Assembly: GCA_013696915.1 (NCBI GenBank)
Contig: JACCXR010000511.1
Location: 1 to 5,106, forward strand
Direction of reading: 5' to 3'
From: Euzebyaceae bacterium
Lineage (GTDB): Bacteria > Actinomycetota > Nitriliruptoria > Euzebyales > Egibacteraceae
DNA: 5,106 nt
The notes under the pieces are model-generated. The model saw nothing but the letters and a program-made list of their open reading frames with translations. It was not told where the DNA came from and did not search any database. Positions 1 through 4,823 of this stretch are shown piece after piece (within the stretch, counting starts at the first letter, position 1; the number at the start of each line of letters is the position of its first letter). The translations under genes and the position numbers were made by a program.

Positions 1-654
1 CGCCGGGTCCGAGTCGCCGGCCGCACGGTCGGCGGGTGGGGCTTCCGCGGGCGCGCCGTCCGCAGGACCGGCTCCCTCTTCGGGGGCGGGGGCGGGGCCG
101 GCCTCGGCGGTCTGGGGGGCCTCCGACGTCTCGCCGGCTTCGACCCGCTTGTCGTGCAGGGCCGCGAACAGCCTCGCCGCCTTCGACAGGCCGGCCAGCG
201 CCAGGCGCGCCGGCTGGGCGACGACGGCCTCCATGAGGCCTGCGAGGCGGGCGAGCAGCTCCTCGCGGCTGGCCAGGTCGGCGAGCTTCAGGGTCTCCTC
301 GGCGGTCAGCAGCTTGCCGTCGAGGATCCCGCCCTTGACGATCAGCGCCGGGTGCTCGCGGGAGAACGTCCGCAGGATCTTCGCCGTCGCGACCGGGTCG
401 CCGGCGCAGAAGGTCACGGCGGTGGGACCGGTCAGCACCTCGGCGGGAACCTCGAAGCCGGCGTCCCGCGCGGCGATCTTGATCAGCGTGTTCTTGGCGA
501 CCCTGTACTCCGCGTCCGACTTGCGGAGCTCGGTCCGCAGCCTCCGCAGCTGCGCGACCGTCAGCCCGCGGTACTCGGTCAGAAGGGTTGCGGTCGAGCC
601 CTCCAGCCGCTCACGCACGTCGGTGACCACGGCCGTCTTCTCAACTCGTGCCAT
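1..654 (-). CDS. rplJ: 50S ribosomal protein L10 (C-terminus cut by window edge)
   Basis: L10 forms the base of the L7/L12 stalk of the 50S subunit, binding 23S rRNA through its N-terminal domain and L12 dimers through its C-terminal helix. The minus-strand reading begins MARVEKTAVV and stays open for 218 codons to the window edge. Typical L10 stretches are visible: LTEYRGLTVAQLRRLR (about residues 25-40), YRVAKNTLIKIA (50-61), GPTAVTF (76-82) and VKGGILDGK (106-114). The long helix that carries L12 follows at about 127-170. A GGGGAGG ribosome-binding site lies 6 nt before the ATG at 652-654 and decides the start over an in-frame ATG 15 nt upstream, which overlaps that site. L10 is usually about 165-180 aa. 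Here an Ala/Pro/Glu/Asp-rich tail runs from about residue 173 past the window. rplL would be expected next, outside the window. The family call is secure; the true length is unknown. Confidence 0.96.
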   Translation of the reverse strand, partial: MARVEKTAVVTDVRERLEGSTATLLTEYRGLTVAQLRRLRTELRKSDAEYRVAKNTLIKIAARDAGFEVPAEVLTGPTAVTFCAGDPVATAKILRTFSREHPALIVKGGILDGKLLTAEETLKLADLASREELLARLAGLMEAVVAQPARLALAGLSKAARLFAALHDKRVEAGETSEAPQTAEAGPAPAPEEGAGPADGAPAEAPPADRAAGDSDPA

Positions 655-660
655 GCCGGT

Positions 661-667
661 CCTCCCC
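661..667 (-). promoter_or_regulatory. Ribosome-binding site of rplJ
   Basis: GGGGAGG on the minus strand, 6 nt before the rplJ ATG. It fixes the start at 654, because the alternative in-frame ATG at 667-669 lies inside this site and has no comparable site upstream. Confidence 0.8.
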
Positions 668-683
668 ATCCACCTCGAACACG

Positions 684-709
684 AAAAAGCCCCCCGAGGA
701 CCGGGAGGC
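684..709 (-). terminator. Intrinsic attenuator in the rplJ leader
   Basis: Read on the minus strand, GCCUCCCG (709-702) and CGGGGGGC (696-689) form an 8-bp stem with one U-G pair around a 5-nt loop, directly followed by five U (688-684). This is a textbook intrinsic terminator. It ends 29 nt before the rplJ start codon, so it acts as a conditional attenuator and not as the end of an upstream gene. CUCCCGG at 707-701 can instead pair with CCGGGAG at 763-757, which suggests an antiterminated alternative. Confidence 0.85.
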
Positions 710-808
710 GCATGCGCGGCACGGATCAGGTGCTACACCTGCGCGGGCCGGCCGGTCTCCCGGCGCCTTCGCCGCGCGCGGAGCACGCGGAGCCAGCGGT
801 CTTCGGTT
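684..808 (-). ncRNA. L10 leader (rplJ 5' untranslated autoregulatory RNA)
   Basis: The transcribed strand carries AACCGAAGACCGCUGGC soon after the predicted start point. It resembles the CCGAAGAC-GC-GG strand of the L10-binding kink-turn in bacterial rplJ leaders (Rfam family L10_leader). CUGGC there can pair with GCCGG at about 760-764, which is followed by GAGA, giving the shape expected of the L10 site. The leader ends in a hairpin and U-run just before the gene. In Bacillus subtilis L10 with L12 binds such a leader and promotes premature termination; the same logic is inferred here. The 5' end is placed from the promoter and is approximate. I matched the motif from memory; a covariance-model search was not possible. 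Confidence 0.75.
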
Positions 809-814
809 CGCCCC

Positions 815-843
815 AGGCTACGGCGACGGGGCGGGACCGTCAA
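815..843 (-). promoter_or_regulatory. Predicted sigma-70-type promoter of rplJ
   Basis: TTGACG (843-838) and TAGCCT (820-815) are separated by exactly 17 nt on the minus strand. The -35 matches TTGACA at 5 of 6 bases and the -10 fits the actinobacterial TAnnnT pattern. Initiation would fall near 807-809, just before the conserved AACCGAAGAC of the L10 leader, so promoter and leader support each other. This gives rplJ its own transcription, separate from rplK-rplA. Confidence 0.7.
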
Positions 844-1420
844 AGTCCGGCCCGCCTTGAAAGCTCCGCGTGGTCGACCGCAGCGTGCGCCGCCGCGGGG
901 TCACTGCGCTCCGGCGCGCGGGCCGTTGGTCATCCGTGTGTCGCCACACGGGGAGTGGGTGGCCATTCGCCGCGTCGGCTCCGGCGGCACCGATCCGTTC
1001 TACGGCTCGTCGAGCAGGGTGGGGGCATCCGTCGTCGCCGCAGCGACCCGGGGAGACCGTCGGACTTCGTCCGCGACGGGCAGCACCCCGGCCGCCCGGA
1101 GCTCGTCGGCCGCCGGCGTCCCGCTGTGCGGGGTCCCGCGCCCGCGGCCGACACCGGCGCGCCTGTGGATTGCGACGTTCGCGCCGGATACCGCGCCCAT
1201 GTCGCATCGCCGGCCACGCGCGGGGCACCGGCGCCCGGTCGTGCGTGGCGCCGGCCGTGGCGGGATCGACGACGGTGACGTCGGGCGGCGAGCTCGTAGT
1301 GGCGCCCGAGCCGCTGCCGCAGGAGGCCGTCGGCGACCAGGCGGACCATCGCGTCGACGACCGGCTTCGGCGTGTCAGTGTGCTGCGAACCTTTGACATG
1401 GGCAGTGCACCGCCGGAAGG
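844..1420. other. Stretch of about 570 bp without a recognisable intact gene; possible decayed gene
   Basis: No reading frame gives a recognisable protein with a sensible start. On the minus strand three successive pieces look more coding-like than the rest, with mostly G/C third positions and mixed residues, but lie in different frames. About 1386-1285 reads HTDTPKPVVDAMVRLVADGL and then LLRQRLGRHYEL. About 1290-1195 contains PPDVTVVDPATAGATHDRAP. About 1200-1000 contains ADELRAAGVLPVADEVRR and ends at a TAG. This could be one gene broken by two frameshifts; the first piece faintly resembles a winged-helix wing, which is speculation. High GC also produces such frames by chance. The left end of the stretch adjoins the rplJ promoter. 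Confidence 0.4.
934..951. repeat. Small perfect inverted repeat upstream of the rplJ promoter
   Basis: CCGTGTG-TCGC-CACACGG is a perfect 7-bp inverted repeat with a 4-nt loop, about 90 bp upstream of the predicted rplJ -35 box. Neither side is followed by a T-run, so it is not a standard intrinsic terminator. It could be a factor-dependent terminator hairpin for the genes upstream, a protein-binding site, or chance in GC-rich DNA. Confidence 0.4.
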
Positions 1421-1790
1421 TCACCCAGTTCCGGCGCGCGAGAGAAAGACGGCGAGATTGCGCCACTCCTCTTGCGCGGGTCGGGCGGTGAAGAGGCAGT
1501 CCAGGCCACGAAGGAGCCGCCCGAACTCCCGGTGGTCCAGGCCGTGGACGACGACGCATCCCGCATGTCCCCGCCCGGCCTCTGCCCAGGCGCGCAGCAG
1601 GGGCGGGAAATCCTTAACGTCGTATGTCACGAGGATGCGGTCCTGCTCGACCGCCAGCCGCAGCACGTCTTCGTCGTCCAGACCCTCCAGCGCCGGTTCG
1701 TCCGTCAGCGCACGGACATCGTGCCCGCGCTTGGCGAGCGCGGTCGCCATGACCCGACCGGACACATGCGTCCAGCAGCAGTCGGAGCAT
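1421..1790 (-). pseudogene. DUF5615 PIN-like toxin, frameshifted near the N-terminus
   Basis: This is the toxin half of a TA-like pair, related to PIN-fold RNases (DUF5615 family). The main reading, from a GTG at 1765, gives 114 aa with family features: KRGHDVRAL, the acidic LDDEDVLRLA, RILVTYDVKDF with two acidic residues, and GHAGCVVVHG. Family members normally begin with a strand such as LLLDEHVS carrying the first catalytic Asp. That segment is present but in another frame: an ATG at 1790, 5 nt after the antitoxin stop, reads MLRLLLDA, and the main frame continues at 1768 with HVSGRVMATA. Adding two bases near 1766-1769 (a CACA reduced to CA) would join them as LLLDAHVSGR, a 123-aa protein of normal shape. 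The GTG at 1765 has no ribosome-binding site and would lack the Asp. I therefore treat it as broken. A sequencing error remains possible, in which case this is an intact toxin gene. Confidence 0.75.
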
Positions 1791-1795
1791 CTGCC

Positions 1796-2230
1796 CTACT
1801 GCGCCGCCTCGACGACGAAGAACGGGTAGAGCTCCTGCAGCGCCTCGAGCGGACGCTGGTTCTCCGCGATCGCCTGCTCGATCTCGTGGGGGTAGTGGTC
1901 GCGGTACGCGAGCGCGAGCCGCAGCGCGCGTTCACGCAGCTCGGTCGACGCCACGGTGTCCTCGACGCTGCCGTGACGCCCGTACGCCTCGGCGATCTGC
2001 CACACGTCCAGCCCCGTCCCGATCACCCACGCCCGCCGGTCCGCGTCCTGTTCGCGGAAGCCGATCCCGGGGAAACGCCGCATCCGCGCCGCCTCCTCGG
2101 TGAGCGCCTCCACCACGGCACTCTTCGATCGTTTCGTCCGCTGGGCCTCCGCCGCGACGAACCGGTCGGTGGGACCGCTCAGCCTGATGCTGAACGGCGT
2201 GCCCTTGAGGGTCCTGGGAGGCTCGTCCAT
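1796..2230 (-). CDS. Antitoxin-like protein: N-terminal ribbon-helix-helix, DUF433-like C-terminus
   Basis: This 144-aa protein is the probable antitoxin and autoregulator for the PIN-like toxin that begins 5 nt after its stop. Residues about 10-50 (TPFSIRLSGPTDRFVAAEA, then RTKRSKSAVVEALTEEAARM) look like a CopG-type ribbon-helix-helix: a short strand followed by two helices with the RSKSAVVEAL pattern. Residues 53-125 (PGIGFRE, RRAWVIGTGLDVWQIAEAYG, YRDHYPHEIEQAIAEN) resemble the DUF433 domain of antitoxins paired with DUF5615 toxins, including its usual ending in a helix that includes HPEEI-like residues. The ATG at 2230 is chosen because the strand-helix-helix begins just after it, and a TATCAT box lies 6 nt upstream, suggesting a leaderless mRNA. 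The only purine-rich AAGGA lies about 14 nt away, too far for a standard site. The reading frame extends further upstream but only over the divergent gene. Domain calls are from pattern memory. Confidence 0.82.
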   Translation of the reverse strand: MDEPPRTLKGTPFSIRLSGPTDRFVAAEAQRTKRSKSAVVEALTEEAARMRRFPGIGFREQDADRRAWVIGTGLDVWQIAEAYGRHGSVEDTVASTELRERALRLALAYRDHYPHEIEQAIAENQRPLEALQELYPFFVVEAAQ

Positions 2231-2236
2231 TGGCCG

Positions 2237-2242
2237 ATGATA
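2237..2242 (-). promoter_or_regulatory. Predicted -10 box of the antitoxin-toxin pair
   Basis: TATCAT on the minus strand ends 6 nt before the antitoxin ATG, the spacing seen for leaderless actinobacterial genes whose transcript starts at or next to the start codon. I see no good -35 hexamer at 16-18 nt. Confidence 0.5.
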
Positions 2243-2276
2243 GGTCCTTCGCTTCGGCGTAGCGGCTGTGGCAGCG

Positions 2277-2294
2277 CCTCGATTTCGATCGAGG
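2277..2294. promoter_or_regulatory. 18-bp palindrome, candidate operator in the divergent control region
   Basis: CCTCGAT-TTCG-ATCGAGG is a perfect 7-bp inverted repeat around TTCG. It ends one base before the plus-strand -10-like box and lies about 35 bp upstream of the minus-strand one, so a bound protein would block the membrane-protein promoter and could also act on the TA promoter. The ribbon-helix-helix antitoxin next door is the obvious candidate ligand. This is inferred from position only. Confidence 0.45.
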
Positions 2295-2295
2295 A

Positions 2296-2301
2296 TAGTG
2301 T
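2296..2301 (+). promoter_or_regulatory. Predicted -10 box of the membrane glycosyltransferase gene
   Basis: TAGTGT fits TAnnnT and ends 7 nt before the ATG at 2309, again a leaderless arrangement. The nearest purine-rich stretch (GAGGA, 2291-2295) is 13 nt from the ATG and lies inside the palindrome. No convincing -35 is visible. Confidence 0.45.
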
Positions 2302-2308
2302 GCCCCCC

Positions 2309-4024
2309 ATGGCGGCGCCACCGGCCACCGGCACCGTCCGGCTCGACGGGATCCGCGCCCGCGAGTGGGCCGGCGTCGCGGGCGTCGTTCTGTTCGGCGT
2401 GGGCGTGCCCTTGGCCGTGGCCGTCTGGACCGGTGCGTTCGCGATCCCCCGCAACGACGACTGGGCCTACAGCCGGATGGCCCTGCACCTCGCCGCCACC
2501 GGTGAGCTCGACTTGATCGGCTGGAACGTGCTGAGCCTGGTCGGGCACCTGCTCTGGGCGCAGCCGTGGCTCGTGCTCTTCGGCCGTTCCCTGCAGGTGC
2601 TCCACGTGTCGACGGCGGTGGCGAGCGGCCTGGGACTGGTCGCCGCCTTCCTCGTCGCACGCCGGTTCCTTCCCCCGGGGGGCGCGATGCTCGTGGTCGT
2701 GGTCGTCGCGGTGGCGCCCGCCTACGCGGTCGAGTCGACGTCGTTCATGACCGACCCGACCGCGTTCGCCGCGCAGATGGGATGCCTGGCCGCCGGCATC
2801 GCCGCCCTCGACCGGCGGGGGCGCCATCGGGCAGCGTGGCTCGCACTGTCAATGGCGCTCGGGCTCGCCGGCTTCACGATCCGCGAGGTCGCCGCAGCGG
2901 CGCCAGTGGGGGTGCTCGCCGGCGTGGCGGCCGCCGTCGGCCGCGAGGACCGGCCCTGGGGACGGATGGCGGCGGGCCGATGGGCCGGCGTCGCCGGTCT
3001 GGTCGCGGCCGTCGCCATCGCGTGCGCGGCCTTCTACTGGTGGCGGATCAACCTTCCGGGACACCAGGTCGGGATCGGGGGGATCACGCCGTGGCGGGCG
3101 GCCCGCCAGGCCGTCCGCGGATGGTGCACGCTCGCCCTGATCGTCTCGCCGGCGCTCCTGCTGCGGCGCGGCGACGCGGCCCGTCACGGCGGCGCGCTGC
3201 TCGCCGCCGCGCTGGTGGCCCTCGCCGCAGCGGCCGTGGCCGTGCGGGACGCCGGGATCGACGCCGACGCCGTCCTGCTGAGCGGCAACGCGCTCACGCG
3301 GCGCGGGTCGATGGGGTCGATCGTCCTGCTCGGCGACAAGCCGCCGATCCTCCCGGCCGGGGTGTGGACGGTTCTGGTCCTGTGGGCGTGCGCGGCAGGC
3401 GCCGGCCTCGCCCGGAGGGCGGCCGCGAGCGCGGCCATCACCCGGCCGGTCGCGTGGCTCCGCACCGCCGAGCCCCCGGCCGTGGCACTCGCCGTCTTCG
3501 GGCTGCTCGCGGTCGGGATCGTGCCCGTCTACTCGCTGGTGGGCGGCGGTCTGTTCGACCGGTACCTGTGGGCGGGCGCGGTGCCCGTCGCGATCGGCCT
3601 TCTCCGCGCCGCCCGCCCGCCGGCCGCCGATCCCCGGCGCATCACCGCCTGGGCCGCCCTGTCCGCTCTGGCGCTGCTCTCACTGGCGGTCACCGTCGAG
3701 GAGTACGCCTACGCCGCCGCACGGTGGTCCGCCGGACGGGCGGCCGTCGCGGCCGGCTTCGACCCGCGCGAGGTCGACGCCGGGTTCGAGTGGTCGGGCT
3801 ACCACCATCGCGGCCTCGTGGGCGACCCGAGCGTGACCGCGCGGGTCGCGGAGCCCCGTCCCTTCTACATGCCGCTGTTCGGCGGGTCGTCGAACTGCGT
3901 CACGGTCGCCTCGTCACCGCAGACCGCGCCGGCGCTGGAACTGCTCGGGGAGCGCCGGTACCGTCCGTTCCCGTCGGCCGACGAGCGCTCCCTGTGGGTG
4001 TACCGCAACGCGGGGGCGTGCTGA
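2309..4024 (+). CDS. Polytopic membrane protein, probable GT-C/GT39-like glycosyltransferase
   Basis: This 571-aa membrane protein probably transfers sugar from a lipid-linked donor on the outer face of the membrane; acceptor and sugar are unknown. About 12-14 hydrophobic segments are visible, including residues 20-42, 97-117, 125-141, 225-245, 295-313, 350-367, 390-410 and 446-463. After the first segment comes IPRNDDWAYSRMALHLAATG (46-65); the NDDW acidic pair sits where GT-C enzymes keep a catalytic Asp in the first external loop. STSFMTDPTAF (143-153) matches a second loop motif with TD. LFDRYLWAGAVP (415-426) is also typical of this group. A soluble tail of about 105 residues holds DAGFEWSGYHH (490-500). 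The ATG at 2309 is chosen because the first membrane segment follows closely and the upstream frame lies over the antitoxin. The gene stands alone, divergent from the TA pair and convergent with rplA. The fold class is fairly sure; the substrate is unknown. Confidence 0.82.
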   Translation: MAAPPATGTVRLDGIRAREWAGVAGVVLFGVGVPLAVAVWTGAFAIPRNDDWAYSRMALHLAATGELDLIGWNVLSLVGHLLWAQPWLVLFGRSLQVLHVSTAVASGLGLVAAFLVARRFLPPGGAMLVVVVVAVAPAYAVESTSFMTDPTAFAAQMGCLAAGIAALDRRGRHRAAWLALSMALGLAGFTIREVAAAAPVGVLAGVAAAVGREDRPWGRMAAGRWAGVAGLVAAVAIACAAFYWWRINLPGHQVGIGGITPWRAARQAVRGWCTLALIVSPALLLRRGDAARHGGALLAAALVALAAAAVAVRDAGIDADAVLLSGNALTRRGSMGSIVLLGDKPPILPAGVWTVLVLWACAAGAGLARRAAASAAITRPVAWLRTAEPPAVALAVFGLLAVGIVPVYSLVGGGLFDRYLWAGAVPVAIGLLRAARPPAADPRRITAWAALSALALLSLAVTVEEYAYAAARWSAGRAAVAAGFDPREVDAGFEWSGYHHRGLVGDPSVTARVAEPRPFYMPLFGGSSNCVTVASSPQTAPALELLGERRYRPFPSADERSLWVYRNAGAC

Positions 4025-4029
4025 CCTGA

Positions 4030-4749
4030 TCAGGCGGCCTCGGGGGTCTCCCAGAAGTCCCGCACCCGCGTCGGGTCGATGCGGATGCTCGGGCCCTGCG
4101 AGGTCGACACGTGGACGGTCCGCAGGTACCGGCCCTTGGACGAGGCCGGCTTGACGCGCATGAGCTCGTCGATGATCGCGGCGTAGTTCTCCACCAGTTC
4201 CCTCGCGCCGAACGACGACTTCCCGATCACGAGGTGGACGTTGGCCTGCCGGTCGGAGCGGTACTCGATCTTGCCGGCCTTGATCTCCCGGACGGCCTTG
4301 GCGACGTCCATCGTGACCGTGCCGGTCTTCGGGTTCGGCATGAGGCCGCGTGGCCCGAGGATCTTGCCGAAGCGGCCGACCTTGCCCATCTGGTCGGGGG
4401 TGGCGACGACCGCGTCGAAGTCGAGGTTCCCCGCTTCGATCAGGGCGGTCACCTCGGCGGCGCCGACGATGTCGGCGCCGGCGTCCTCCGCCTCGGTGGC
4501 CTTGGGCCCTTCCGCGAACACCGCCACCCGCATGGACTTGCCCGTCCCGTTGGGCAACGCCACCGAGCCGCGGACCATCTGGTCCGCCTTGCGGGGGTCG
4601 ATGCCCAGCCGCAGCGCCAGGTCGACGGTCGCGTCGAAGGAGACCGTCACCGTCTCCTTGACCAGGTTCATCGCCGCCGTCGGGCTGTAGAGCCGGTCCT
4701 GGTCGACCTTCGCCAGCGCAGCCTCGTACCGCTTCCCGTGTCGTGCCAT
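4030..4749 (-). CDS. rplA: 50S ribosomal protein L1
   Basis: L1 binds 23S rRNA to form the mobile L1 stalk that helps release E-site tRNA, and in many bacteria it also represses its own operon. The 239-aa product is full length for the family. Visible features are KRYEAALAKVD (6-16), the core SFDATVDLALRLGIDPRKAD (37-56), SVALPNGTGKSMRVAVFAEG (62-81), the signature KVGRFGKILGPRGLMPNPKTG (123-143) and KAGKIEYRSDRQANVHLVIG (157-176). The ATG at 4749 is preceded 6 nt upstream by GGGAGGT, so the longer open frame reaching 4929 is not the start. The C-terminus ends RDFWETPEAA, slightly longer than many L1 proteins. It follows rplK across a structured 226-bp spacer. Its stop lies 5 bp from the stop of the convergent membrane gene, leaving no room for a terminator between them. 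Confidence 0.97.
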   Translation of the reverse strand: MARHGKRYEAALAKVDQDRLYSPTAAMNLVKETVTVSFDATVDLALRLGIDPRKADQMVRGSVALPNGTGKSMRVAVFAEGPKATEAEDAGADIVGAAEVTALIEAGNLDFDAVVATPDQMGKVGRFGKILGPRGLMPNPKTGTVTMDVAKAVREIKAGKIEYRSDRQANVHLVIGKSSFGARELVENYAAIIDELMRVKPASSKGRYLRTVHVSTSQGPSIRIDPTRVRDFWETPEAA

Positions 4750-4755
4750 CCCACT

Positions 4756-4762
4756 ACCTCCC
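4756..4762 (-). promoter_or_regulatory. Ribosome-binding site of rplA
   Basis: GGGAGGT on the minus strand, 6 nt before the ATG at 4747-4749. It decides the start against the longer open frame that continues upstream. Confidence 0.8.
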
Positions 4763-4785
4763 GTGGTCCCACACAGCCGACCTAC

Positions 4786-4815
4786 TTGATGTTGACCTTG
4801 ACTTTGACCTTCAGC
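4786..4815. repeat. Tandem TTGAnn hexamers in the rplA leader
   Basis: On the plus strand TTGATG, TTGACC, TTGACT and TTGACC follow one another without a gap (4786-4809), then a weaker TTCAGC. On the transcribed strand this is an nnTCAA repeat about 37-60 nt before the rplA start. In one minus-strand frame it reads KVKVKVNIK then TAG, but that frame has no evident start. It may be a microsatellite-like expansion, a binding array or chance; it is markedly less GC-rich than its surroundings. Confidence 0.55.
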
Positions 4816-4823
4816 CCCCCAAG

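Noticed and set aside
655..669. rplJ start at the upstream in-frame ATG (667-669)
   Set aside because: That ATG overlaps the GGGGAGG site, which is ideally spaced for the ATG at 654; L10 normally begins at MAR/MAK-type residues as it does there.
149..1396. Long plus-strand open frames across the left part
   Set aside because: They are antisense to rplJ and its leader, rich in Arg/Ser/Ala from GC-rich complement codons, and show no family resemblance.
1401..1414. Imperfect palindrome after the toxin as a terminator
   Set aside because: GGCAGTGCACCGCC has a central mismatch pair and no T-run; it is too weak to call.
818..1559. Two overlapping minus-strand frames (193 and 209 codons) as genes
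   Set aside because: Both cross the toxin end or the rplJ promoter, are mostly Arg/Pro/Ser-rich, and show no domain; only short pieces look coding-like.
1759..1790. Programmed ribosomal frameshift joining the two toxin frames
   Set aside because: No slippery heptamer or convincing downstream structure is visible, and a +1 shift would give a product one residue short of the family pattern; an indel is simpler.
1472..2308. Long plus-strand open frame upstream of and in frame with the membrane protein
   Set aside because: It lies antisense to the recognisable antitoxin and toxin, has no membrane or domain signal, and the real protein starts at 2309 just before its first membrane segment.
2566..4029. 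Alternative plus-strand frame across the membrane gene
   Set aside because: Extremely Arg/Gly-rich translation, a frame shadow of the hydrophobic protein in the neighbouring frame.
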